This document shows positions 7,716 to 16,212 of a stretch of DNA of 64,000 nucleotides, piece by piece. Under the pieces are notes generated by a model. That model saw nothing but the letters and a program-made list of their open reading frames with translations. It had not been told where the DNA came from and did no database searches. Origin of the DNA: Clostridium polyendosporum (GTDB lineage: Bacteria; Bacillota; Clostridia; Clostridiales; Clostridiaceae); assembly GCF_018332455.1 (NCBI RefSeq), contig NZ_BOPZ01000001.1:62001-126000 (forward strand). Direction: 5' to 3'. The number at the start of each line of letters is the position of its first letter. The first letter of the stretch is position 1. The position numbers and the translations under genes were made by a program.

Positions 7716-9623
7716 TCAGCGTGTTTTACCTTGTTCAATTTTTTCAGCTAATTCATTAAGATAAATCCATCTTTCCATCTTTTCTTCTAATTGCTTTTCA
7801 ACATCTTCTTTTTCTGCCAATAATTCCTGTAAAAGAGTATAGTCAGTAGTTGTCTCACTAATTTTCTGCTCAAGTTGTTCTATTTTATCTTCAAGTCCAG
7901 AAATGACTGTATCTATTTCGTCATATTCTTTTTGTTCTTTATATGAAAACTTTAAAGGTCTTTCTTTCTTTTTTTCTGAATCATTTTTATTTACAACTTC
8001 TTTGGTTTTATCTTCTTTTTTATTAGAAGAAATAGTGGTTTCAATATTTTTACTGTTCTCTTTATAGTCTGAGTAGTTTCCTGTATACTGTGTGATTCTA
8101 CCATTTCCCTCAAAGGCGAATATTTTTTCAGTTATTCTATCTAAGAAATATCTATCGTGGGACACTGTGATAACTGGACCTTGGAAATCATCAAGATAAT
8201 CTTCTAAGATAGTAAGGGTTTCAATATCTAAATCATTAGTTGGTTCATCTAGAAACAGTACATTCGGAGATTCCATAAGAACTCTAAGAAGATAAAGTCT
8301 TCTCTTTTCTCCACCAGAAAGTTTTGCTATAGGGGTCCACTGTACAGCAGGTAGGAATAAGAATCTCTCTAGCATTTGAGAGGCACTTATTTTTTGACCA
8401 TCTGCAGTAGTCAAGAATTCTGCCCCTTCTCTTATATATTCTATAACTCTTAAGTTATCATCCATGTGATAAGTTTCCTGTGAGTATAAACCAATCTTTA
8501 CAGTTTCCCCAACCTCAATATTACCACTATCAGGCTTTATCTTATCGCACATAATATTTAGAAGAGTGGACTTTCCTTTTCCATTAGGTCCTACTATACC
8601 TATTCTGTCATTTCTGAGGAGGATATAGCTGAAATTATCTATTAACTTTTGGTTACCAAAGGATTTACTTATATGCTCTAATTCAATTACTTTTTTACCA
8701 AGACGGCTTCCAGCTACTGATATTTCCATTTTTTCATCAGATGTTTTTATATTCTGTTCACTTAGTTGTTCAAATCTATCTATTCTAGCTTTCTGTTTTG
8801 TGGTTCGTGCCTTTGCACCTCTTCTAATCCAAGCTAATTCTTTCTTAAATAGACTCTGTCTCTTTTTTTCATTAGCTGCTTCAATGTTTTCTCTTTCCAG
8901 TTTCTTTTCTAAAAAGTCGCTGTAGTTACCTTGATATGTATAAAGTTTTCCTTGATCCAACTCAACAATTTCATTTACCACTCTGTCCAAAAAGTATCTA
9001 TCATGGGTAATCATAAGAAGAGCACCTTTTCTTTTATTAAGATATTGCTCTAACCAATCTATAGTATCATTATCGAGATGGTTTGTTGGCTCATCTAAAA
9101 TAAGTAAATCTGAAGGATTTATTAGAGCTGCTGCTAAAGCAATTCTCTTCCTTTGTCCTCCAGATAAAACTCCTACTTTGGCAGTAAAATCTGAAATACC
9201 TAGCTTTGTAAGTATAGCTTTTGCTTCACTTTCTATATTCCAAGCATTCATTGTATCCATTTGGTGAGTAAGTGTCATGATTTTTTCATTTGATATGTCA
9301 GGATTCTGCATAACTTCTTCGTATTCTCTTATTAACTTCATAACAGGAGAATTACCTTTAAAAACTTGATTTAATACTGTAGCTTCAGGATCAAAATAAG
9401 GACTTTGAGAAAGGTATTCTATCCTAACTGAGTTTCCTATGATTATTCGTCCTTCATCTACTTGCTCAACTCCTGCAAAAACTTTTAATAGTGTAGACTT
9501 ACCAGTACCATTTATCCCTATAATTCCTATTTTGTCTCCCTCGTTTATTCCAAGGTTTATATTATTAAACAATTGTTTTTCACTATAACTTTTAGATATA
9601 TTTTCTGCACTTAAAAGATTCAT
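7716..9623 (-). CDS. ABC-F ATPase, Uup type
   Basis: 635 residues with two ABC domains and no membrane segments. Walker A motifs are GINGTGKST (36-44) and GPNGKGKST (about 345). Signatures are LSGGQRKR and LSGGEKRR. A charged linker follows, then a C-terminal coiled coil (about 560-632) that marks the Uup subgroup. ABC-F proteins of this group act on ribosomes or nucleic acids rather than in transport. The start ATG has GAAAGGAA upstream. No resistance-type cues (target peptidyl-transfer linker features) can be judged by eye, so a housekeeping role is assumed. Confidence 0.85.
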   Translation of the reverse strand: MNLLSAENISKSYSEKQLFNNINLGINEGDKIGIIGINGTGKSTLLKVFAGVEQVDEGRIIIGNSVRIEYLSQSPYFDPEATVLNQVFKGNSPVMKLIREYEEVMQNPDISNEKIMTLTHQMDTMNAWNIESEAKAILTKLGISDFTAKVGVLSGGQRKRIALAAALINPSDLLILDEPTNHLDNDTIDWLEQYLNKRKGALLMITHDRYFLDRVVNEIVELDQGKLYTYQGNYSDFLEKKLERENIEAANEKKRQSLFKKELAWIRRGAKARTTKQKARIDRFEQLSEQNIKTSDEKMEISVAGSRLGKKVIELEHISKSFGNQKLIDNFSYILLRNDRIGIVGPNGKGKSTLLNIMCDKIKPDSGNIEVGETVKIGLYSQETYHMDDNLRVIEYIREGAEFLTTADGQKISASQMLERFLFLPAVQWTPIAKLSGGEKRRLYLLRVLMESPNVLFLDEPTNDLDIETLTILEDYLDDFQGPVITVSHDRYFLDRITEKIFAFEGNGRITQYTGNYSDYKENSKNIETTISSNKKEDKTKEVVNKNDSEKKKERPLKFSYKEQKEYDEIDTVISGLEDKIEQLEQKISETTTDYTLLQELLAEKEDVEKQLEEKMERWIYLNELAEKIEQGKTR

Positions 9624-9662
9624 AATGGTTCCTTTCTACGATATACTTGTTTTTTTATTTTC

Positions 9663-9726
9663 TCTCATTTCACAAAGTGAAATGTAGCTAAAAGAAATAG
9701 GTTGGATACCTATTTACTTTTATTTC
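9663..9726 (+). repeat. Family 1 hairpin element
   Basis: CATTTCACAAAGTGAAAT, then AAATAGGT / ACCTATTT around the loop TGGAT, then TTTTATTT. It lies 40 bp upstream of the ABC-F start and points away from that gene, so this copy is not a 3'-end terminator of a neighbour. Confidence 0.7.
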
Positions 9727-9869
9727 TTTATATCATATAGGGGGAAAAAGAGCAAATTTTTTAGCAATTAATGAATTTTTTATTATATTAAAGAATAAGA
9801 AAAGTAGTGTAATAAACTCATGTAACTGATTCTTTATATCCTTTGAGAATATATTATTGAGGTGATATT

Positions 9870-10691
9870 ATGTATATAGAGAAGAAACCTATTAAAAGGT
9901 CAAAGATTAGAAGTATATTAGGAAAGAAGTACTATATTTATAGGAGATATCTTCAGTGGTGTATAACAGGTAAGAAATTTGCAAAGAATTTAAGTAGTAA
10001 AAAGTTAGAGCACAAGATTTTTGAACACAATACTCCGCTTTTAAGGAAACTTAAAAATGTAGAGATGTGGATGCAGTATAATAAGATAACTAACTTGAAG
10101 ATAGCTGCAGAAAAAATAAATGGAATTTTGATTAGGCCAGGAGAAACTTTTTCTTACTGGAAACTTATAGGCAAGCCTACCTATAAAAAGGGATACTTAG
10201 ATGGCATGGTACTTTGTCCTGATGGAACTTTTAAGCCTGGAGTAGGGGGCGGTCTTTGTCAGTTGTCCAATTTAATTTATTGGATGACACTTCACACACC
10301 ATTAACTGTTATAGAAAGATATAGGCACAGCCATGATGTATTTCCCGATGTAAATAGAACTCAACCCTTTGGAAGTGGTGCTACCTGTGTATATAATTAT
10401 TTTGATCTCCAAATATATAATCCAACGAAAGATATTTATCAACTTAATGTACACTTAACTGATTCAGATTTAGTTGGAGAATGGAGAAGTACAAACCCCT
10501 TACTCTATAGGTGTGAGATTTATGAAAAAGATCACTCAATGACACCTAGCTATTGGGGGGGATATATAAGGAACAACAAAATATATAGGAAGGTTTATAA
10601 CCTTCAAAATGAGCTTATAGATGATCAGTTCATTACAGAAAATCATGCAATTATGGTTTATAATCCATTCATTGAAAGTAATATGGGATAA
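9870..10691 (+). CDS. VanW-like protein
   Basis: 273 residues. The central part (about 95-215) has the VanW hallmarks: a Gly-rich segment (RPGETFSYW, then GVGGGLCQLSN), the RHSHDV motif, and FGSGATCVYNY. VanW was named from vancomycin-resistance clusters but the family is widespread in clostridia and its biochemical role is unknown. No signal peptide is visible; the N-terminus is strongly basic. No other vancomycin-resistance genes are nearby, so this is not a resistance island. The RBS is GAGGTGAT. Confidence 0.82.
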   Translation: MYIEKKPIKRSKIRSILGKKYYIYRRYLQWCITGKKFAKNLSSKKLEHKIFEHNTPLLRKLKNVEMWMQYNKITNLKIAAEKINGILIRPGETFSYWKLIGKPTYKKGYLDGMVLCPDGTFKPGVGGGLCQLSNLIYWMTLHTPLTVIERYRHSHDVFPDVNRTQPFGSGATCVYNYFDLQIYNPTKDIYQLNVHLTDSDLVGEWRSTNPLLYRCEIYEKDHSMTPSYWGGYIRNNKIYRKVYNLQNELIDDQFITENHAIMVYNPFIESNMG

Positions 10692-10782
10692 ATAAGATTA
10701 TTAAAGAAAGTATAGGATTGATAAGTGGAGTTATAAGTATATGTATAAAAGAAATAATAAGTATAATAAAATTTATACACAT

Positions 10783-10900
10783 CGAACCTATTAAAGATAC
10801 ACAACTTCAATCTTTAACGAATTTTAGATAAATAACACTGAAAGGGCATCGAACTCTTTCAGCTTTAGTCAGTTTTTCGTTGTGAAATCACAGCAAATAA
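10783..10900 (-). repeat. Family 1 element joined to one end of family 2
   Basis: Minus-strand reading: TTTGCTGTGATTTCACAA, GACTAAAG, stem CTGAAAG / CTTTCAG around GTTCGATGC, TTATTT, then the family 2 end ATTGAAGTTGTGTATC. A further fragment with GGTTCGATG lies at about 10775-10787. This is the same order as at 56990-57096. Confidence 0.7.
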
Positions 10901-10941
10901 AAGAACAAATGAGCAAATATTAATTAATTGGGGGGGATAAT

Positions 10942-11817
10942 ATGGAACCACTACTATGTAAAGGTGATGTAGTAGCATTAATCAGCTGTTCTGATGGGAT
11001 AAAGCAAAAGAATAGTAAAATGGTAGATGATATTATTGAAGTAATGATTGCTATGGGACTTCAAGTAAGACTAGCTTCAACAGTTTTTAAAAAAGAGAGC
11101 ACCTTTATCAGTACAGGAGAGAATAGAGCTAAAGAACTTATGAATCTTTTTAATGACAATCAGGTAAAAGTAATTTTTGATGTTTCTGGGGGAGATGAAG
11201 CTAATCAGATATTGCCGTTTTTAGATTTTGAAGCCATAAAAACTAAGGCTAAGCCATATTTCGGGCATAGTGATTTATCAGTGATTTTGAATTCGCTGTA
11301 TTCCCAAAGTGGAATTTATTCGTATCATTATAATATTAGAAATTTAATAAGGGAGTTCTCAAAGGAGCAGGAAGAGTATTTTAAGTCTTCTTTTTTTGAA
11401 GGAGAGGATGACATATATAATTTTGACTATAACTTTTTAAGGGGAGAATCTATAGAAGGTGAAGTTATAGGGGGAAACCTAAGATGCTTTTTAAAGCTTG
11501 CAGGAACAAAATATCTTCCTGATCCTGATGGTAAAATTCTATTTTTAGAAAGCTTAGGTGGTGGAATAAGTAGGGCAACCTCATATTTTGAGCAGCTTAT
11601 TCAAATGGGATATTTGGAAAGACTGTCAGGAATACTACTTGGAACATTTACTCAAGTTGAAAAAGATGATTATACTGAGGAGTTATATAGTTATTTATTA
11701 AGAAGGACAGAAGAACTTGATATTCCAATGGTAGTTACAGAGGAACTTGGACATGGCAGTGCTAGTAAGTGTATAGTAGTAGGACGGACGTTGACATTGG
11801 AAAGATTAGTAGATTGA
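10942..11817 (+). CDS. LD-carboxypeptidase family protein (peptidase S66)
   Basis: 291 residues. S66 enzymes cleave an amide next to a D-residue in peptidoglycan tetrapeptides, or process peptidyl antibiotics (MccF type). The catalytic triad is visible: Ser110 in FGHSDLS, Glu203 in FLESLGGG and His271 in LGHGSAS. The start ATG follows GGGGGGG. No signal peptide, so cytoplasmic murein recycling is the simplest role. It is separated from the lasso cluster by 3.8 kb, so a link to peptide immunity is only a remote possibility. Confidence 0.85.
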   Translation: MEPLLCKGDVVALISCSDGIKQKNSKMVDDIIEVMIAMGLQVRLASTVFKKESTFISTGENRAKELMNLFNDNQVKVIFDVSGGDEANQILPFLDFEAIKTKAKPYFGHSDLSVILNSLYSQSGIYSYHYNIRNLIREFSKEQEEYFKSSFFEGEDDIYNFDYNFLRGESIEGEVIGGNLRCFLKLAGTKYLPDPDGKILFLESLGGGISRATSYFEQLIQMGYLERLSGILLGTFTQVEKDDYTEELYSYLLRRTEELDIPMVVTEELGHGSASKCIVVGRTLTLERLVD

Positions 11818-11855
11818 TATATAGCTTTACTTAGACACAAAGTGTAAATTTAAAG

Positions 11856-11889
11856 ATAGTAGAGATTTATATCATCTACTATTTTTTTA
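11856..11889 (+). terminator. Terminator after LD-carboxypeptidase gene
   Basis: ATAGTAGA pairs with TCTACTAT, followed by seven T residues. Confidence 0.8.
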
Positions 11890-11955
11890 TTAAACGTAAT
11901 CTAAAAAACTTATTATATATATTTGTATATTTTTAATTTAAAATTATAAGTAAGA

Positions 11956-12005
11956 TGTATAAAACAACTTTATAACTGAATTTATTAAGGCTGTAAGTTG
12001 CCTAC
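11956..12005 (+). repeat. Family 2 end-to-end remnant
   Basis: ACAACTTTATAACTGAATTT followed closely by an opposing GTAAGTTG. It resembles the two ends of family 2 with the middle lost. It lies just upstream of the response-regulator gene. Confidence 0.45.
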
Positions 12006-12056
12006 ATTTATTAGATTTTATAAACAAATTAAAAGTATATTTGAGGAGTGATTTAA

Positions 12057-12722
12057 ATGAAAGGCAAAATATTGTTAGTAGAAGATGAAAAAAAGTTAAG
12101 AGAAGTAATAAAGTTATATTTGACGAAAGAAGGATATGAGGTAGTATGTGCGGAAGATGGTCAAGTGGGTGAGAATTTAATTGAAAGTGAAGGTTTTTCT
12201 TTAGTTATCCTTGATGTTATGATGCCTAAGAAAGATGGATGGTCATTATTAAGAAAGATAAAGAGCAATAATAGTGAAACACCTGTTATTCTTACTACTG
12301 CGAGAGGGGAAGAAGAGGATAGAGTTTTTGGACTAGAACTTGGTGCAGATGATTATATGGTAAAACCTTTAAGTATGCGAGAACTTGTATTAAGAGTTAA
12401 TTTAAGAATTAAAAGTAAACCTGTTAAGGAAGCAGAACTTATCTTTGGAGAATTGGTTATAGAAGAGCAAAAAAGATCTGTAATAGAAAAAGAAAAGGAA
12501 GTAATACTCACACCTAAGGAATTTGACTTAATGATATTCTTTGCTAAAAATCCAAACATTGTATTTAAAAGAGAGCATTTATTAGATAAAGTTTGGGGAT
12601 TCGATTTCGCAGGAGATACTAGGACTGTGGATACTCATATAAAAAATCTTAGAGAAAAAATTAATTATTTTAGTGAAAATTTAAAGACAGTATGGGGAGT
12701 AGGTTATAAGTTTGAGAGGTAA
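12057..12722 (+). CDS. OmpR/PhoB-type response regulator
   Basis: 221 residues. The receiver domain (1-118) has the acidic pocket E9-D10, phospho-acceptor Asp53 in LVILDVMMP, and the conserved Lys in DYMVKPLS. A winged-helix DNA-binding domain occupies about 125-220 (VDTHIKNLREKI recognition region). The gene ends 2 bases before the sensor kinase start, forming a classical two-gene operon. The RBS is GAGGAGTGAT. The target is unknown, but the exported protein gene 113 bases downstream of the kinase is a likely member of the regulon. Confidence 0.93.
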   Translation: MKGKILLVEDEKKLREVIKLYLTKEGYEVVCAEDGQVGENLIESEGFSLVILDVMMPKKDGWSLLRKIKSNNSETPVILTTARGEEEDRVFGLELGADDYMVKPLSMRELVLRVNLRIKSKPVKEAELIFGELVIEEQKRSVIEKEKEVILTPKEFDLMIFFAKNPNIVFKREHLLDKVWGFDFAGDTRTVDTHIKNLREKINYFSENLKTVWGVGYKFER

Positions 12723-12724
12723 TT

Positions 12725-14053
12725 ATGGATAGAATTACAAAAAAGTTATTAAGATATTTTTTTCTTATCACAATAATAGTTATTAGTATATGCCTTTTCC
12801 TTTCTACTATATTGTTATCAAAGCTATACTTAAGTCAACAGTATAAACAGCTAGAGGAAACAAGTTATGAGATTTATGATTCCTATAAAAATAATAGAAA
12901 TATAGAAGTTTTAAACGTATCTGCGGTATTAGTAAAAGGCAATTCAGTAATGTCATTTGGACCAGGTAAAATGATGAATCTGAGAATGATTGATTTCAAT
13001 GAATTAAAAGAAAAAGATGAATTTATAAATCATCAAGGGCAGAAATTTATTAGCTATAAGTATTCATCAGAGATAGGAGATATTGTTGTTTTTAAAAATT
13101 ATCAAGATTCTAATGCTTTTATGAAGGTGGTTTATATTGTACTAAGTATAGTTTTTATTTTTTCTATAATATTAACAATACCTATGGCATTGTACTTGGG
13201 AAATAAGTTTACGAGACCAATAATAAGTATCCAAAAGGCTTCAGAAGATATTGCAGGAGAAAATTTTGATGTAAAACTAGCTATAGATACAAGAGATGAA
13301 ATTGAGGATCTTGCAGAAAGCATTAATTTAATGGCTAATCAATTAAAGCATAAGTATAAGCTCCAAAGAGATTTTATTGCTAATGTTAGCCATGATTTTA
13401 AAACACCTCTAAGTATCATAAGAAATTACAGCGAGGCTATTAAGGATGGTATAGTAGAGGAGAAACAGTGCAAGGTATTTAGTGAGGAAATAATTGATGA
13501 AGTAGATAGACTTAATAATTTAGTTTCTCAAATCATGCAGCTTTCAAAGCTTAAAGATAATAAAAATATTATGGAGATTAAATTTTTTAATTTAATTGAT
13601 TTCGTTGAAGAAGCGTATAATAAATTCTCTATGCTAGTAAAGAGTATGAATATAAAGTTTAATCTTATAATAGAAGAGGATTTAAAGAAAAAAAATTTAC
13701 TTATAAATGGAGATGGAGATTATCTATATAGAGTTTTGTATAATTTCATAGATAATGCTATTAAATATTCACCAAAGGGCGGAATAGTAAAACTTAAGGT
13801 TGGTAGTTATGATGATGGTATTAAAGTATCTATTAAGGATGAAGGCCAAGGTATTTCTAATGAGATTGTAGAAGATATATGGGATAGATACTATAAACAT
13901 AACAGCAGTGGAGGTATGGGATTAGGATTAGCTATCTCAAAGGAGATTTTAATAAAGCATGGTTTTCTATATGGTGTGGAAAGTGAAGATGGACAGGGAA
14001 CAGAGTTTTACTTTATTGTTCCTAAAAATAAATTTAGTATATCTAATCAATAA
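12725..14053 (+). CDS. Membrane sensor histidine kinase
   Basis: 442 residues. TM1 is at about 9-33, followed by an extracytoplasmic sensing region of about 95 residues and TM2 at about 131-157. HAMP follows at 158-210. The dimerisation/phospho-acceptor domain has His223 in NVSHDFKTPLS. The ATPase domain has the N-box NFIDNAIKYSP (about 347) and the G-boxes DEGQGIS and GGMGLGLAIS. It partners the preceding response regulator. The extracellular domain has no recognised ligand family. Confidence 0.92.
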   Translation: MDRITKKLLRYFFLITIIVISICLFLSTILLSKLYLSQQYKQLEETSYEIYDSYKNNRNIEVLNVSAVLVKGNSVMSFGPGKMMNLRMIDFNELKEKDEFINHQGQKFISYKYSSEIGDIVVFKNYQDSNAFMKVVYIVLSIVFIFSIILTIPMALYLGNKFTRPIISIQKASEDIAGENFDVKLAIDTRDEIEDLAESINLMANQLKHKYKLQRDFIANVSHDFKTPLSIIRNYSEAIKDGIVEEKQCKVFSEEIIDEVDRLNNLVSQIMQLSKLKDNKNIMEIKFFNLIDFVEEAYNKFSMLVKSMNIKFNLIIEEDLKKKNLLINGDGDYLYRVLYNFIDNAIKYSPKGGIVKLKVGSYDDGIKVSIKDEGQGISNEIVEDIWDRYYKHNSSGGMGLGLAISKEILIKHGFLYGVESEDGQGTEFYFIVPKNKFSISNQ

Positions 14054-14166
14054 TCTTTACAATTCCATCACAAATTCTCCAATACTTCTTTAAAAAGAGG
14101 GTTTATTATTAAATTGTAAGATAAACATAGAACAAAAAAATAATAAATTATTGGAGGTTGATTTTT

Positions 14167-14565
14167 ATGAAAAAATCATTAATAGCATTAGCAATGGCTG
14201 GTGTTCTAGCAATTGGTACAGGAATAGTTGCATTTGCCAGTGAGTCTGATAGTGGAAGTGCACCTTTTGGATTCAGAACAAAGGGTACAACAGGGGTTCA
14301 ATATGAAATGAGCCAAGGAAAGACCTTTGAGGAAGCTAAGTCAGCTATGCTTCAAAAAAAGTATGAATATATTGATAAGGCTGTTGCAGATGGAAAAATA
14401 ACAAAAGAAAGAGGAGAAGAACTTAAGGCTCAAATGAAGGAAAATTCAGATGCTTGCACAGAGCCAGGATCAATGAGAGGTAAAGGTAATGGCCTTGGCT
14501 TAGGTGGAGGAAGAGGCATGGGATTTGGCCAATGTAATGGTTTGGATACTCAAAACAGTAAGTAA
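14167..14565 (+). CDS. Exported DUF2680-like small protein
   Basis: 132 residues beginning with a signal peptide (MKKSLIALAMAGVLAIGTG, cleavage likely after AFAS). The middle contains KYEYIDKAVADGKITKERG, the amphipathic repeat seen in DUF2680/YckD-like exported proteins. The tail is rich in Gly and ends GFGQCNGLDTQNSK. The correct start is the ATG at 14167, 9 bases after GGAGG. An in-frame TTG at 14158 lies inside that RBS. Position right behind a two-component system suggests it is an envelope-stress or metal-response output, which is inference only. Confidence 0.7.
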   Translation: MKKSLIALAMAGVLAIGTGIVAFASESDSGSAPFGFRTKGTTGVQYEMSQGKTFEEAKSAMLQKKYEYIDKAVADGKITKERGEELKAQMKENSDACTEPGSMRGKGNGLGLGGGRGMGFGQCNGLDTQNSK

Positions 14566-14616
14566 GGATAAATAACATTATTCCTTAATTCAATTATGAA
14601 GTTGTGTATTTATAGA

Positions 14617-14653
14617 TTGAGTCAGATTTCACTTTGTGAAGTAACAGTAAATA
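14617..14653 (-). repeat. Family 1 palindrome without its stem-loop
   Basis: TTCACAAAGTGAAATCTGAC on the minus strand, with no recognisable CTCGATG stem-loop beside it. Confidence 0.55.
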
Positions 14654-14688
14654 AAAAGAAGCAAGTTAGTTAGCTTGCTTCTTTTTTT
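14653..14688. terminator. Bidirectional terminator between DUF2680-like gene and gatB
   Basis: AAAAAGAAGCAAG pairs with CTTGCTTCTTTTT around an 8-base loop, giving T-runs on both strands. It serves the rightward exported-protein gene and the leftward gat operon. Confidence 0.85.
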
Positions 14689-14691
14689 CAT

Positions 14692-14735
14692 AAACAACTT
14701 TATAACTGAATTTATAAAGTTGCCTATCTTTAGTA
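14692..14735 (-). repeat. Family 2 end-to-end remnant
   Basis: ACAACTTTATAACTGAATTT with opposing AAAGTTGC, like the copy at 11956. It lies between the terminator and the gatB stop. Confidence 0.45.
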
Positions 14736-14745
14736 GATTATATTT

Positions 14746-16197
14746 TTATAAATTTTCTACTCTTTCCTTAAGTTTGGCATCAATGATTTCTTTAGCTACC
14801 TTTGGATTTGCCTTTCCTTTAGAAGCCTTCATTAGTTGACCCATTAAGAAACCAGCAGCCTGAGTTTTTCCTGCAGCAAAGTCACTGATGGATTGAGGGT
14901 TGTTATCAAGAATTTCATCAACAATTCTCTCAAGCTCAGAAGTATCACTTATCTGAGTTAATCCTTTAGCCTTAACAATCTCTTCTGCACTCTTACCACT
15001 TGCAAACATTTCTTCAAAGACTTCTTTACCAGCAGTATTACTTATCTTTCCTTCCTCAATAAGCTTTAAAAGCTCGTATAATCCTTGAGGAGTAACTGGT
15101 ATACTATCTGAAGAAATTTCTTTTTCTTTTAATAATCTAAGGATGTCACCTAACACCCAGTTTGCCACAGTTTTAGGATTTGCACCAGCAGTTACAGTAT
15201 CCTCGTAGAAGTGAGCTAGTGCTTTATCGTCAACAATAATATCAACTTCTTTTTCAGAAAGACCGTATAGGTTAATGAATCTTTCCTTTTTAGATGCAGG
15301 CATTTCTGGTAAGGTAGATTTTATACTTTCAATTTGCTCATCCTTAATTATGATTGGCACAAGATCTGGCTCAGGGAAATATCTATAGTCGTGAGCATCT
15401 TCTTTAGATCTCATAGGCATAGTTTTTCCTTTAGCAGCGTCCCAACGTCTAGTTTCTTGTTTAATTTTGAACTCTTCTCCAAAAGCATAAAGCTCTCTTT
15501 GACGCTTTTCTTCCTTTTCAAGAGCTTTTTGAAGTTCTTTAAAGGAGTTGATGTTTTTAATTTCAACCTTAGTGTTATAAGTTTCTTGGCCTAATCTTCT
15601 TATTGATATATTAGCATCACATCTTAAAGAACCTTGTTCCATCCTACAGTCTGAGATTTCACCGTACTCAAGGATAGACTTAAGAGTTTTAACAAAAGCA
15701 ACAGCTTCTTCAGGTGAGCGCATATCTGGTTCTGATACTATTTCAATTAGAGGAACTCCAACACGGTTGTAGTCAATAAGTGAAACAGGTTCATCTTCTA
15801 AATGCACAAGTTTTCCAGCATCTTCTTCTATATGAATTCTATTTAATCTTACCATTCTCTTTGTGCCATCTACATCAAGTTCAACATGACCCCCTTTACA
15901 TATTGGAAGGTCAAATTGTGATGTTTGGTAGGCCTTAGGAAGGTCAGGATAGAAATAGTTTTTACGATCCATTTTATTAAGTTTATTGATTTCACAGTTT
16001 AGTGCCATACCAGCTTTTATTGCTAGGTTTACAACCTCTTCATTAAGAACTGGTAGTGTTCCAGGTAGACCTAAGCATATAGGGCATGTGTTTGCATTAG
16101 GTTTAGCACCAAATTCAGTGGAACAGGAACAGAATATTTTAGATTTTGTGTGTAATTCAGCATGTATTTCAAGACCGATTATAGTTTCAAAACTCAT
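14746..16197 (-). CDS. gatB: Asp/Glu-tRNA amidotransferase subunit B
   Basis: 483 residues. GatB is the kinase subunit of GatCAB: it phosphorylates misacylated Asp-tRNA(Asn) or Glu-tRNA(Gln) and receives ammonia from GatA. It opens with the family motif GLEIHAELHT and shows the zinc-site cysteines CSCSTEF (about 22-28) and CPICLGLPG (38-46). The helical YqeY-like tail domain runs from about 330 to the end. RBS is GGGAGG. It is last in the operon, 15 bp after gatA. Confidence 0.95.
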   Translation of the reverse strand: MSFETIIGLEIHAELHTKSKIFCSCSTEFGAKPNANTCPICLGLPGTLPVLNEEVVNLAIKAGMALNCEINKLNKMDRKNYFYPDLPKAYQTSQFDLPICKGGHVELDVDGTKRMVRLNRIHIEEDAGKLVHLEDEPVSLIDYNRVGVPLIEIVSEPDMRSPEEAVAFVKTLKSILEYGEISDCRMEQGSLRCDANISIRRLGQETYNTKVEIKNINSFKELQKALEKEEKRQRELYAFGEEFKIKQETRRWDAAKGKTMPMRSKEDAHDYRYFPEPDLVPIIIKDEQIESIKSTLPEMPASKKERFINLYGLSEKEVDIIVDDKALAHFYEDTVTAGANPKTVANWVLGDILRLLKEKEISSDSIPVTPQGLYELLKLIEEGKISNTAGKEVFEEMFASGKSAEEIVKAKGLTQISDTSELERIVDEILDNNPQSISDFAAGKTQAAGFLMGQLMKASKGKANPKVAKEIIDAKLKERVENL

Positions 16198-16212
16198 GTC
16201 TTTTCCTCCCTT

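Noticed and set aside
9870-11817. VanW plus LD-carboxypeptidase as a glycopeptide-resistance cluster
   Set aside because: No VanH, ligase, VanX or VanRS set is present; the adjacent genes are separated by repeats and independently transcribed.
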